The notes under the pieces are model-generated. The model saw nothing but the letters and a program-made list of their open reading frames with translations, had not been told where the DNA came from and ran no database searches. This document shows, piece after piece, positions 44,758 through 56,012 of a DNA stretch of 64,000 nt; position 1 is the first letter of the stretch; each line of letters begins with the position of its first letter. The stretch comes from Puccinia triticina (taxonomy: Eukaryota; Basidiomycota; Pucciniomycetes; Pucciniales; Pucciniaceae), in NCBI RefSeq assembly GCF_026914185.1, contig NC_070561.1, forward strand, positions 5,704,001 through 5,768,000. The letters run 5' to 3'. Both the position numbers and the translations under genes were made by a program.

Positions 44758-46969
44758 TCAGATAGCATATTGTAGGAGTAGCCGTGGCGAAAATGATGGT
44801 TTCACCAACTGCACTACTCCTACGCAATACCACTGACAAGGGAAGAAGGAAATGCGCAAAGGGAAGAAAGGACATACACAAATGGATTGGTTGGATATTC
44901 CTCTTTTGCAAGCAAGGAGAATATTGGCGAGAGAGGTTGACTGGCGGAGGTAGGATTCACGGGGATGTTGAGAGTGTGGTAAAGTGAAGTATTGCTGAGC
45001 TTTCCCAGATTCGTTGCCTGACCACCCCAAACGTAGATGGATTCGTTCCAAGAAGCTAAGAGCTGGCCACAATTGATGATTTGCTCAAGGCCACCGACCG
45101 GCAAAGCATACCAAACATGAGCTGAAAAATTTGTTGGAAGTGAGTCATACAAAAAGATCAATTGGAGAGAGAAGCAAGGAAATAAACACGAACATTTTAG
45201 GTTTAGAGCATACATGTCGTGGAGTATGGCACCATCATCGCCAGTACCACCAAGAACGTACATGTAGTCTTCAATTTGGGTTGCCAAATGCAGTTTGCGA
45301 GGAGCTGGGATTAAACCGGAGCAAGAGATAGGCTTCCACTCTTGATTTTCAAAAGAGTACTCCCAGAGATTGTTGAGTAGATCCATACCGCTTGTGCCGC
45401 CAAAGATGATCCAGGATTTCCTGTACTGTACTGCTGAGTGCCTGGTACGAGCAGGAGGTAGTTTCAGGTCCTGTGCAAACAAGTAACGATGCCAGTAAAG
45501 AGGTGATGGAGCTGGGTTGTTGTACATATAAATCAAATTGCAAAAATCAACTCTACTGGGTACCAGGCGCATGATTATAGACAGATGATGGCTTACATGT
45601 ATCCCAATCCACACCTATTCGCCAAAGGTCGCCATTGATGGAGCCATCAAGGTTTTCACCAGCAAAGAGGTAAAGAAAATCCTCGAATAGTGTAGCAGTT
45701 GAGCCAGCCACAGCATGGGGAGAGGAGCCCGACGTTTCTGAGCGAGTCCAGGAATGTGTAGACAGCTTAAGTACATAGAGATTCGTGTCTTGCTCGGCGA
45801 GGCCCTCTGAGGAGAGCTGGCCACCCCAAAGAAAAAGCTGGCCATTGTTTGCAGCCAAAACAGCATCAGAGCGAGGTGCCGGGTTGGAGCCGCGTGTGTT
45901 GAGAACAGAGACTGTGAGGTGCAATTCGGGATATTGAGGATCAGGAGAAAAGGAGAAGAGATCTTGCTGCAAACAACCATTGAAAGAACCACCAAAGGAA
46001 AACATTGTAGGTGGAGCCATGAGAGAAAAGTGAGTGGTGGTGGCCGAGCCAACACGGGGGAATGGTGGCTTCACGGAAACCTTCTCGTTCCGAATTGTCT
46101 GTCTGGTTGCCCAGGTGTATTGCAGGGGATGATGGATCAATTGGCGATGATCCTCGCAGGTGATGTATTTTTCAATCCAACTTTGTTCCGTTGATGCTGT
46201 TGAGCCAGCATATACATAACCAAAAAAAATTGGTCAGAAAACGACAGGTATGTTGTTTGTTTACTACTTGGCAGGACTCACTACCCTCAGGCCAATCTTG
46301 AACAGCATTTTGAGCATCCTGACCCATTGATATCTATTCATAAAATTGAAAGGAGTGGCGATGAGTAATTGCTGATTCAGGTAGCAAAGAGTTGGAATTA
46401 ATGAACTGACCGAGGTAGATTGGTCTGTCTGATCCAAGCGGACAATATCCACCAAGCTGGATTGATTGGTTGATTCTGGGGGAGCTATCGCTAACACAGG
46501 CAGGAACAGTGTTTAATCAGATCAGTCTGCATTTTCTGCTGAAGTTGGTCGCGCCAGAGCTCACGGTTGTTGATCCGAGACTCAACACATGATCGATTGT
46601 CCTATAAAAAGATTCAATGATCCAAATGGAGTGGACGAACGATTACCAATCAGTTATTTATCAACAACAGATCGCTTCAACAACATAGATAGAGGTACTT
46701 GCCATTGAATCGCGCGATCGAGCGGAGAAATAAGCATTGAGAGAGATGAAGACAGCTGCGGGGCTTGTGCTGGCATTTGCTCCTATTGAGTTATCGCTGC
46801 TGCTGGCAAGTTGCGATTCGGGCATGCTGGTTTTTTTCAGGGGAGATTGGCGAGGTGATGGCGAGTGTATGTTCAGGGGCAATTGGCGAGGTGATGGCGA
46901 GTGTTTGTCCAGGGGCGATTGGCAAGGTGATGGCGAGTGGATAGAAACTGAGTGGCAAGGTGTGTGCAA
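44758..46969 (-). CDS. Kelch-repeat beta-propeller protein
   Basis: Exons joined in phase are 46411-46490, 46285-46333, 45597-46196, 45194-45511, 44961-45121 and 44758-44832. Kelch blades are visible: MFSFGGSFNG, LFLWGGQ, LYLFAGENLDGSINGDLW, PARTRHSAVQYRKSWIIFGG, YMYVLGGTGDDGAILHDMY and SIYVWGGQ. That is about six, with the usual GG followed by a spaced W/Y. Such propellers bind partner proteins, and in fungi are found in polarity and signalling proteins; the exact role is unknown. The donor at 45194 (GTTCGT) is unusual. The 5' part is uncertain: 46661-46969 reads as a Ser/Pro-rich N-terminus with HSPSPRQSPL-type repeats and would need a GC-AG intron and one further unresolved junction. It is probably a host gene. 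Confidence 0.75.
46846..46940. repeat. 36-bp minisatellite in the kelch-gene N-terminus
   Basis: About 2.6 copies of a 36-bp unit containing ATTGGCGAGGTGATGGCGAG. Read on the minus strand it encodes a 12-residue Ser/Pro-rich repeat (core HSPSPRQ). Confidence 0.85.
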
Positions 46970-47959
46970 GTCTTGATGAATGGAGTCTTGGAGTTGGTCT
47001 CAAGGGCAACGGGTGAGGGTTTCACAGTGAAACAGCAAGCTCGGATTTTCAAACACAAAGCAAGACAGCTGGGTCCGACCGGACATGGTGGGCAGGAACA
47101 CACATCAATTCCCACACGTGCCAGTCTGAAACAAGCACACAAAAACTTTGAAAGAATCTCAGCACACGAACCATATTTTGTTCAAATGTGGACAGCTGCC
47201 TGTACTCCCTACGTGTGTGAATTTTTTTGCTTATTTTGACGCAAAATGTATCAACACATTGAAATACATACATGACAAGATTTGGCACATCCCATGATGA
47301 GCACAGCGCTCTCATCAATAACAGGCCAAATTAAACTGAAATAGCAACTAGAATTGAATACATGCAAGGCAGTGCAGCCAGGTCAGCATTCAATGAGGCG
47401 AGGGAATTCTCAATAAGCCTGAGTGATGCATATAGGTCTGAGTGATATGTACGGGAGAAAAAAACTAAACAACCACTTGAACAGTAAATCCAGCTTCATT
47501 TAATAATCATCATCAACATCAGAGTGTTCTGATTGATGAAATGAGGTCTAGAAGCGGTATGTTATGAGTGGTGGAAAGTTCAATTTACTCTGGCATGAGA
47601 GAAGACGTGAATACCCAAGTGGTGAGAGATTGATTAAAGGTGAAGTTATAACAAAAATTAAGTTGGTTTAAAAGTTGAAATCAAAGCTTCGAGCTATATA
47701 TACTATGGATAATTCAAAAGAGAAATCCACCGGAGTAAACTTAATTAATACATGTATGTAGCAAAACGTCATGTGATGGGTGTATTCATTCAGAAGCTCA
47801 GCAGAAGGGCAACGAGTTATCTCTGCATCAACTGCTTTCAATCTGATAACCTTTCTAAAAATAAACTTTGTGAGTGTGGGGGCAAGTGGATTTGGGGAGC
47901 AGAACAGCGGTACAAATATTCAATGACATCAATGGAGATGTGGGAAAAAGGGTGAGTAT
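46970..47959. other. Intergenic, upstream of the kelch gene
   Basis: No gene is supported. An open frame of 67 codons at 47752-47955 (plus) has several Cys residues but no recognised fold. Confidence 0.4.
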
Positions 47960-47995
47960 TGTCACCACTATGTACGCGCGTACAACACAGTGACA
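47960..47995. repeat. 36-bp GTACGCGCGTAC palindrome, copy 1
   Basis: The arms TGTCACC and AGTGACA surround ATGTACGCGCGTACA. It is one of four copies in the window (49702, 62918, 63051). Confidence 0.9.
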
Positions 47996-48009
47996 TCAAA
48001 ATAGACATC

Positions 48010-48285
48010 TCAAGACAAAACTAGGTTGCCTTCACATGAATCTGAGATCAGCCTTGGAGGTAAAATGCCATATGAATGCCATGGGAGGACAAGTGGTTGA
48101 TGATTTGAATGATAGAAATGGATCATGCTTCTGAGGAGCCATGGATGAGCGGTGTATGAGGGGGAGAGCTGTTCACGCAGTATTTGAGAAGCCATCTGTG
48201 TATGTATAACAAGTGGTACCAAGGGACGACTTGTGATTTGAGTATGATATGAGACAATGCAAAGAATTAACAAAAATAAAGACAT
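48010..48285 (-). CDS. Possible small secreted protein (91 aa)
   Basis: The frame runs from a true ATG to a stop. The start MSLFLLILCIVSYHTQ is hydrophobic like a signal peptide. The remainder has a Pro- and His-rich stretch and a single Cys late in the chain. No family is recognised. Small secreted proteins are common in rusts, but a chance frame is quite possible. Confidence 0.25.
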   Translation of the reverse strand: MSLFLLILCIVSYHTQITSRPLVPLVIHTQMASQILREQLSPSYTAHPWLLRSMIHFYHSNHQPLVLPWHSYGILPPRLISDSCEGNLVLS

Positions 48286-48324
48286 GAACTCAAGATTTGG
48301 GTAGATGGCTCCTGAGCCAGGTTT

Positions 48325-49135
48325 TCACACTAGCCATGAGTTATTTTTCACCCAAATGACCCATTCAAAAACAAAACGGAAAAACAAATCATGCTTTCCC
48401 TTTTGAAAAACTGCTTTTTCAAACTTAACCAACCTGATAGTAACTTTGATGTGATTGGCTTCTGGAGTCAGATTTTGTCTTGTTGTGCTCAGTTTCTCTT
48501 TTATCCTCTGGAAATGTGACATATTTTTGAAATAAGCCTTTTTAACATACCCAGGGGGTTTGTCTTTACGCCTGCTACAACACAAACGTGCTTGCAAGGA
48601 ACCCTTCTCCTCACCCGCAAAAATGACTTCACAATGTTATTTTCTGGATGCAGACAGTGGATTCCACAGTCTGGAGAGCTTTTTCCGGGTCTTCAAAAAA
48701 GAAAGAGATGAAAGTGTATTCATAGCCGGGACAGTACCAATCACAAGCCATCTTTTTTGGATTGGGACAACTCATCTGACAGATTTCTTGTGGCTGTTGA
48801 TCTGGGGCGAAAACATCTGTGCTATCTTTCTGGGTATTAAAATCAACAGCCAAAGTTAAAAGAGTAATGACTAATGCCAAGAAATTGCCTATCTCTCATC
48901 ACCCCCCCCCCCCCCAATGCGCATAATTAGTGAACCTGGGCTGGATGATTTCAACTGTGGAGGGTTTGGACCAGGAGATGAGGTGGAATTGGGTGGATAC
49001 ATTGAGCCTTGAGACATAACCATGGTGATAAAATTCAACGTAATTTGAAGGCCAGTTTAGTTGTTCTAATGTGGGGGAGATGATAATATTAACAATTTCT
49101 GCTGGCTGCGGATTATTTTTGGTCAGGTGCACCAC
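48325..49135 (-). CDS. Possible multi-exon gene, unrecognised
   Basis: Three minus-strand frames look protein-like. 48899-49135 includes VSRLNVSTQFHLISWSKPST. 48629-48880 is Cys-rich (CQMSCPNPKKM-type, then ACDWYCPG). 48325-48597 includes EANHIKVTIRLVKFEKAVFQ. I could not join them by splice phase. A run of 14 C (48902-48915) lies between the first two. No family is recognised. Confidence 0.3.
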
Positions 49136-50203
49136 ATGTAAAAAGTCTCACAGAATCGGAATGCAGGACACAACTAGGATCTGCAGGAAAGACCTACATC
49201 GCACTTTACATTGAAGAAATGCAACCACTAATAAAATGGGTTGATAAATATCTTGAAATATTGTAAGTGTTGTGGATGCATCAAAGATAGGTGATTTCCA
49301 TCCAAATTTCTATTTGTATGCCTTCAGAGAAGCATTCAGAAAACAAATAATCTAATTTTACTTCCAAGATTTAGTTTGAACACTTGTGAAATTTTCTTTG
49401 AGATGCAACTTAATTCCAAGGTTGGAATTTTGTCAACACAATTTTCAGAAGATAATGAATTATGGAGAAGTTTTTTTACTATAGATTGAATGTTTGGATC
49501 AGAGCTTGGCAGAAGCCAGGGACTGGGGTCTCCAACGGGATTGGGACCAATGCCATTGACAACAAAAACATTTGGTACTGTTGCCTTTTTTGTTGGGCCA
49601 GATACAATGCATAAATTTATACAATTTGGTTAGTCTTTATTATAGGGCATTGGTCCCATGTCTGTGGTCAGAGGAGGGGACAAGAAGCAGAAGACTACTC
49701 ATGTCACTACCATGTACGCGCGTACATCGCAGTGACACTGGCATGTTGTCAGGCCTGAAAGGGACCAAGTGTGTCCAAATAGAAGAGTGAAAGGGAATAA
49801 ATTCACAAGGGGATTGCTGAAAACGAATTCAAACAAACAAACAAACAGACAAACAAACAAACACCCTCAGGACCAAACCCACGGTGATTGTAAGGGGTGG
49901 TCCAACTACCAACGGTGAAGGACAAAGGCACCTGTGAATACCACTAAAGTAACTACCGTATGTAATGGTGTCCCCGCAATTAATCTTTAATGTTAAAAAA
50001 TTCATGAAGGCCTGAAAAGAAGTGTTGCCTTTGTTGGCTCAAACCACCAAAAAGGATCACTGCCAGACCCATCACACATGTGGGCCATAAGATGAATCAA
50101 CCCTTGAGGTGGTTGGGTCTGTTTTTTCTCATACCTCCCTTGCTCTTGGTGTCCCCGAGCACTTCACTGGCTCTCATATTAATCAGCTCAATTTATCAAC
50201 AGA
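49136..50203. other. Intergenic; CAAA microsatellite and one palindrome copy
   Basis: A (CAAA)n tract with one interruption lies at about 49823-49862. The words GGTGTCCCC recur near 49969 and 50148. No gene is supported before 50204. Confidence 0.5.
49702..49737. repeat. 36-bp GTACGCGCGTAC palindrome, copy 2
   Basis: The arms TGTCACT and AGTGACA surround CATGTACGCGCGTACATCG. Confidence 0.9.
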
Positions 50204-50897
50204 ATGATTGAAATCACAGCAAATGTACTTCTTTCAAACAAGCGTAGTATACACAGTGATGGGCTAGAGATTCATATGCAAACCCCTATAGCCTTATTTC
50301 ATCTTCCCTACCGCAACAATAGCTATCAAGAATATCACATTGTTCTCAAGTCGTTGGATGCAGCTAATCATCCCATCCTCAATGATAGTTCTAGCCAGGT
50401 ATTCTTTTGCGGAAAATTAACCATATGTCCTGATTCAGACCAACCAACAATTAAAGTAGAGATGTTAGACTGGTATGTACACCAGGGGCAACTTCCCGGA
50501 TTATACGAATATGAAAATGCACAAGTATTTGGGACGGCTCGAGTGGCGAAGGTGGAGTGGCATCCAATTCGGGAGTGTGTGACTCACATTAAGGTAGTTG
50601 ATGGGACCATGAAGCAGGTATGAATTTCCCTCTAGAATTAATAAATAGTTTCAGAGGAGAAATTATACGCTTAAAAAATGTCTATTCAATGTCCTTTTTC
50701 AGTCCCAATCTGGCTGTATCAAACTGGCTTCACTCAGTCGTCAGGCACTTCAAACTTTTCAGACAATTAGCGCTGGCGATTCCATTTGGTTTGGGGGCAT
50801 GGCATCGCGAGTCCCAAGTCTTGGTGGTTTACTTGCTGTAGGTGTACGTGTGGTTCAATATCATGATTTTTCAGGTGACACATATGACATTTCCTGA
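50204..50897 (+). CDS. Hypothetical protein, two exons, 202 aa
   Basis: The exons are 50204-50617 and 50703-50897, joined by an 85-bp GTATGA...TTTTTCAG intron in phase. The product has GKLTICPDSDQPTIKVEMLD, VHQGQLPGLYEYENA and FGTARVAKVEWHP, then SLSRQALQTFQTISAGDSIW and FGGMASRVPSLGGLLAVGV. The pattern of short beta-like segments with Gly turns could be an OB-like or other beta-barrel fold, but I do not recognise a characterised family; it recalls proteins repeated in rust genomes. The start is the first ATG of the frame. It is the leftmost gene of the cluster bracketed by the palindromes. Confidence 0.55.
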
Positions 50898-51435
50898 TAG
50901 ATTTTTGGAGCTTTTGTTAGGTCGAGTGTGCGGTGAAACTTGGTCGATCTGAAATATCAAAATATGGCTTAAGGGGTGCTCCAAAGAAGAGGTTCCAGCT
51001 GAAAGTGAAGGATTGGAGGCTCCCTGTTGCCTTAAGAAGAAAGAAAAACAAAAAAAATTGACACGAGCGGACCTAACTCAATTTTACACCACTTCTTTTT
51101 TGTCTCACACAATAAATGTATCAAAAATTCCAACGGGCATGTCAATGGATAGTATGACTCATGAAATCTTATCCTGATTTTCATCTCTTCATTCCTCAAT
51201 TCATGTGTTCTATGCGTGCCAAAGCTGGCTCTGCAGTGTGTTTGCATATGATCCACATTTCACCGTGTTAGAAAGTATATCTGAATTTTGGTGTGAATGG
51301 GTGAGAAGCTCAATACTCCCCCCATGTACAAATCACAAGAAGATAAACACGTAAAATTTGGGAAAAAGGCAGTCAAGAGTATTGATTTGTCTAGCAAAAA
51401 GAGATAAGCTCTTGTCTATGTACACGCTTTGAGAA

Positions 51436-52463
51436 TCAACTTTCTTGAATTTGATGTGATGAATGAGGAATAAGAAACGGGGAAGTGGGCTGGATTTCAC
51501 GCCAGTGATTAAGAAAATCCATAGTGATTGCTTCAGCAATCTCATATCGAGTTGGTGTCTTTTCAAGGTGGGATATTTTGTTTGGCAAGCGAAAGACAGG
51601 TGCAAAGATTTTGACGATATAAGCTGAGAGGTTCTTCCATATGGGTTCCTCAGGCGTGTGTGACGCAGTTGAGTGTTGTTTAATTACCGTAATTGCCTGA
51701 TTGAATGACATGCAATCAATTGTGGAAGCATGGCGATGGTTTCTGGACGCTAGAAAAAGGCCCCGAACTCCAGCAAGGACAAAGAAAATCAATGGCTGGT
51801 AGTTCTGGTGGTGCTGGTATGATTGGAGTTGACGGTTTGATTCAGCTCGAATGTTCGCCAAGTCCAACGATTTGTTTTCAGAGGTAATAACAGTGCCAGA
51901 TGGGTTCCGAGTGGTCGTGCAAAGGTTGCGTGAATTGGTCTTCTTCTGCGCATCCGTCAATGGTGGTTCGCTCAGTGCATGGGTTTGGAAGATAACATAT
52001 GCTGATAAGACATCAAGAATTGAATTTCGAAATTTGCGAAGAACATCAACGGAATGAGAACGTTGAGTAGGTTGAGAGTCTTCGCCAGGGTTGTCTTCCA
52101 CAGTGTCAAAGCTCGAGGAAGAATTTTTGATGGCCTCGATATGTTGAAGTACTTGCACACCTTGAATGAGTTGGTCTTCATCGTGTAAGGCGGTGGGTGC
52201 AGGTGGGACATAAAGACTATCGGCCATGAGTTCAACAGAGGCTGCAACCAGCTTGACCCAATCAGAGATTGAAGTTTGAGCAGGGTGTAGAAGGCGATAG
52301 AGAAAGCGGACTAGGGTTGACTCCGGATGAGGGGTTTTGGAAGCTGTTGATATATAGGATTGGGGAGGGATATCTTTGTTTCCGAAGGTAGAAAGCAGGG
52401 GAAAGTCGATAACATCAGGGCAGTACCATTGTTCGTTGGAAGATGGTGACAAGAACTCTGTTG
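51436..52463 (-). CDS. Hypothetical protein, main exon (5' end unresolved)
   Basis: The frame is open for about 342 codons and begins at a TTTTATGTAG splice acceptor at 52463, so at least one upstream exon is missing from this model. The product is alpha-helical in character, with STLVRFLYRLLHPAQTSISD, FRNSILDVLSAYVIFQTHAL, a hydrophobic stretch PLIFFVLAGVRGLFLASR and a C-terminal EIAEAITMDFLNHWREIQP. No domain is recognised. The upstream DNA (52464-52900) has plausible coding on both strands, and no donor fits the phase (the exon needs one leading base). Confidence 0.5.
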
Positions 52464-53385
52464 CTACATAAAATAAATGGTTATAAAGTTAGTCTTAGAA
52501 TGATTTCTAAGAGGAATTATGATATAATGATGGAGTACTTGCACAAAGAGCTTATGGTTTTGATCCACAAAGCATATGAGCAGGAGGTGCGTTGGAAGCG
52601 GAATTCAGGGTTGGATGGAACTGATGTCTGCATTGACTGTGCTCGGAATTGGACCAGGAGAGTAAGGGAGGCCCAGGTTGTTTGGTACTTTTGCCAGGAA
52701 GGCTTGGCTCCATCAAACTCGCGGTGGATGCGAACCACTTCAATTCGCACATCGTCAGACTTGAGAATGGTAAGTACACCTCGGGGGCAGTTCGATATCC
52801 CAGGTACGGCCTCCTGCCGAACATCCTGCGGATGATCCTCAACAGCAAGAGTGACATCCCAGGATCATCCAAATCCAATTTATAACGGTCAACCCAGTGA
52901 TGTCCCCTCATGGTGTCCCCAAGGCAGCTTGACAGGGCATCCCACAACCAACCACGAGTTGCCTACAGGATAGTGTCCCCTACCAACGATGAGAAATAGC
53001 CAGCCACCAGACACCCCCAAAGGCGAGGGTCTCGGCCATGATGCGCACTAACACGCAGCATCCAGCCATCCTGGATTTAGCCCCAGTGCACCCCACAGCC
53101 ACCCACCAGGTGGGAATTAGTGTACGTTTCCGGGTTACCACCTTGCTGCTTGGGACCAAACAGGAGGTGTACACCTTGCAGGGTACAGAATCACATTTGT
53201 ACATTATTCACAAAATCATACAGTAACGAAAGACTTGATATGATAGACAAACAGGATGTATTTATAATTTAGGCACTAAAAAATAGCGAGGAAAGTGACA
53301 AAAGAAGACCATATAATCAAAAACTGGACCCGACCAGCGGGTCTCTGGAGGTCTCTGGCCAGCCGCCAAGGAAAGCGTCGTTGTT
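52464..53385. other. Gap between genes with coding-like frames on both strands
   Basis: A plus-strand frame at 52649-52885 (KLAVDANHFNSHIVRLENG, then SGAVRYPRYGLLPNIL) looks protein-like but has no start exon that I can find. It may be a remnant of another gene or the antisense of the upstream exon of the gene ending at 51436. Confidence 0.35.
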
Positions 53386-55296
53386 TCACACTTGTGCCAC
53401 ATCTTCTTCGTCAAGGTTTAAGTTGTCGGCAGTAATTCGTGCCATGTGAGCTCGTACTTCTTCCTCAGTCGGGAGAGAGATTGACTCGCGGTCCAATTGA
53501 GACATCGTTGTATGGCCAAATGTGTTGCGGTCATAGTCCAACACCAGCTGGAAGAAGCTGGAAACAGGCACCGTAGGGCACCGTAACCAGTTAATCTAAG
53601 TATTGCAACCAATATAATAGCTTTAAGACTCACGAGGTGCGATATTCCCGCCCCTTCTCATCCAACTCCCGCAAATGTGAATCTATATTGAGCCACTGCC
53701 GACCGGTGTCCCTTGGCCCCCTGCTGACCAACTGTCCAATTGTGTGGATGCGCAAGTATGCAAGTCGGGCCTTCATGTGGGTTTGATGTCCGCGAGGTGC
53801 ATTTTGCTCTCCCGCTGGGACGTTGCGTTGATTGTTTGGGAGCAGTGGAAGCAAGCTGGTCTGCATCTGAAAACAGAAAAAGGGGGCAAAAATCAGCCTC
53901 AACATATGAGCGGCACAGCGACCCCGACATACCTCAGCAAGCAAGGTAGAGATTGTCGGAACAGGTCGGATGTCTTCCCAACACTCGGTGTTGTGGATGT
54001 CAGTCAGGAGCTGAAATATTCGAGATTAGACACTCGTCAGTTGCATCTGCTTGCAAGTCATTGGCCCGGCGAGCTGCTCACCAAGTCTCTCATTTTCCCC
54101 CTGCTATTTCTGAGCTTTCTTCTGACGAACCTCTCAACACTAGCCACAGCTGAAGGCTCCGCCTCGTTGTAACCATGTGGCAAGTAATCAAGCCTGAATT
54201 GGACTGGCTGGGCATTGATTCTGTCCTGCTCGGATGTTGCGAACATCAGAAGATTACACCAAAATCAAACAGCCACCAATGGACATACCAATACAAGCGA
54301 TAACAATCCCCTGACATTGTGGCGGTGGTTACCACGTGGGAGGTCCGAACTATACATCTTCAGATTTTTGCTCATCAGGAGCTCACGAATACTTCTCTTG
54401 ACAAATTCCTGTACATTTACACATAATACGTGTTTGTCATAAAGAGGTGTCAGCGTGGGGCATTTTTGGGTTTCAAGATTCAAACAAAGCTTTACACACG
54501 CTGAAGACAGGAACATAGTGGAAATCGTTGGTTCGGACAGTTGGTGGAGGCTGCATCACGGCTTGGACTCGGGCAAGCTTTGCTTGCTGTCTAGCTTCAT
54601 CAATCGCTTGGCGGATAGACATCTGACTGTACATCTGAACTGCCCATTGACGAGGGGGGGGCACCTGAAAAAAACACCGAGTGGAATCAACATATTTTTC
54701 CAAGGGTTGGACTTGCAATGCAATCTATTTATGTACTCACGTGCACCAAGTTCTCCGCCAGGTCGGCGTAGCCACCTCGAAGCTCAAACACGCCCTCGAG
54801 TTCGCCAAGGAATGCATCGGTGACCGGTTCATTGTCTTGGAGCATGGTGAAAGGGACATTTGGGAAAGTCGGAATAGCTGGCAGACCCACACGTCGAGGT
54901 GCTTGTCCCCCAGTAGCGACACTTCCTGGAACTGGTGGAATCGCAGCTGTGCATTCCGAGTGAGAAAACTACACCCAAGGGGAACAGAAAAATGGGCATA
55001 CCTGGACGTGCAATATCAGTGGAGCGCCTTGCCCCAGGAGTAGAACTCTGGCGGCCAGTGGTGGCAGACCCGGCGGCAGCGATGGCAGCTGCACCTCTCA
55101 GAGGTACAGCATCACGCCTCCCAGCCATTGCATTTCTCTCGCGACGTTCAGATTGACGAATGGGACCTATCTGGCTTTCTTGAGTGTTCGCTGAGCTACG
55201 ACCAGTCGAAGTATGCTGTCTGACTGGTTCAGGTGATATTCTGGAGTCATCATCGGCACCGTCGCTTCCAGAATCTTCTGAGTATAAAAGCGACAT
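53386..55296 (-). CDS. Hypothetical rust-family protein, 8 exons, 469 aa, intact
   Basis: The exons are 55002-55296, 54741-54946, 54500-54664, 54295-54408, 54082-54228, 53933-54010, 53634-53866 and 53386-53557. Every junction is GT-AG and phase-consistent, giving one open frame from ATG to TGA. The N-terminus is acidic then Ser/Arg-rich and low-complexity. The middle is helical (QAIDEARQQAKLARVQAVMQ), followed by FVKRSIRELLMSKNLKMYSS. The last third has LLPLLPNNQRNVPAGEQNAP, RGHQTHMKARLAYLRIHTIG and FFQLVLDYDRNTFG. I recall proteins with this last block as a repeated, uncharacterised family in rusts and other basidiomycetes. Function is unknown. It is transcribed away from the transposase-like gene, with start codons about 720 bp apart, so the two could share a promoter region. 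Confidence 0.8.
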
Positions 55297-56012
55297 CGCA
55301 AAAAATTCCCTGGGTTGTGTTGAGGCAAAAATATGACAAAAAGAAGTTGAAATACTGATTGGGTCGATACGATTGGGTCAATACAATTGAGCACCAGAAA
55401 TCAGATGGGTGGAAACTGGTGAGAACCAGGTGGTGCAGAGGAGACCGCCTTTTACAATCTGTTCAGCACATCTCCCAAGACAGCATTGCTCACGCAGTCA
55501 GCTGACGCTTTGAGCAACCAGCTCACGGCAAATGGCTGTCCCCCATTCATTGATGTTTTTGATGATTCCCGAGAAAAGAATTACACCAAGAAGTACAAGA
55601 ATTGCCTCATCCCAGGGGAATACGCCACACCAAACAAAATGCACCGTAAAATTGTGCCCAATCATTCCCAGTTAAATTGCTCAAAGGACCTGGGCTTCTT
55701 TCCATAAGCGATATGGGTGAACCCAGCCTTGGAATTACACAGAAATCACCAAAGCACCAACCCACCTTGGGTGTGCCTACATTTCGCCATCACACATTAA
55801 TATATCCCTGGTTTCACGCACTCAAAGAAGCAGGTGATACCTACGGTCATACGGGGTTGCATGTATGAAATTACATGCCTGGAATTTTTTGGTTGGTAGG
55901 CCGCCAAATCATTAATTTTTCACACAGGAACATTGAGCTTAGCCTGGCGGACGTTTAACTTGAACCCCTTTTTTACCGAGAAGAAGCAGTCCCCGGAGGC
56001 AAAGAAGGAACA
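55297..56012. promoter_or_regulatory. Divergent intergenic region between two intact genes
   Basis: 716 bp separate the start codons of the 469-aa and the 1168-aa genes. An open frame of 73 codons at 55486-55707 has no recognisable content. A shared promoter is likely from the layout, but no specific element was identified. Confidence 0.35.

Noticed and set aside
47752..47955. 67-codon Cys-containing frame
   Set aside because: The Cys spacing does not fit a known zinc ribbon, and the frame is short enough to arise by chance.
52517..52947. First exon of the gene ending at 51436
   Set aside because: Two candidate minus-strand frames exist, but no GT donor gives the phase needed at the 52463 acceptor.
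49900..53000. Recurring GTGTCCCC and CTACCAACG words as possible element ends
   Set aside because: The words are short, in mixed spacing, and do not extend into longer repeats, so no element could be defined.
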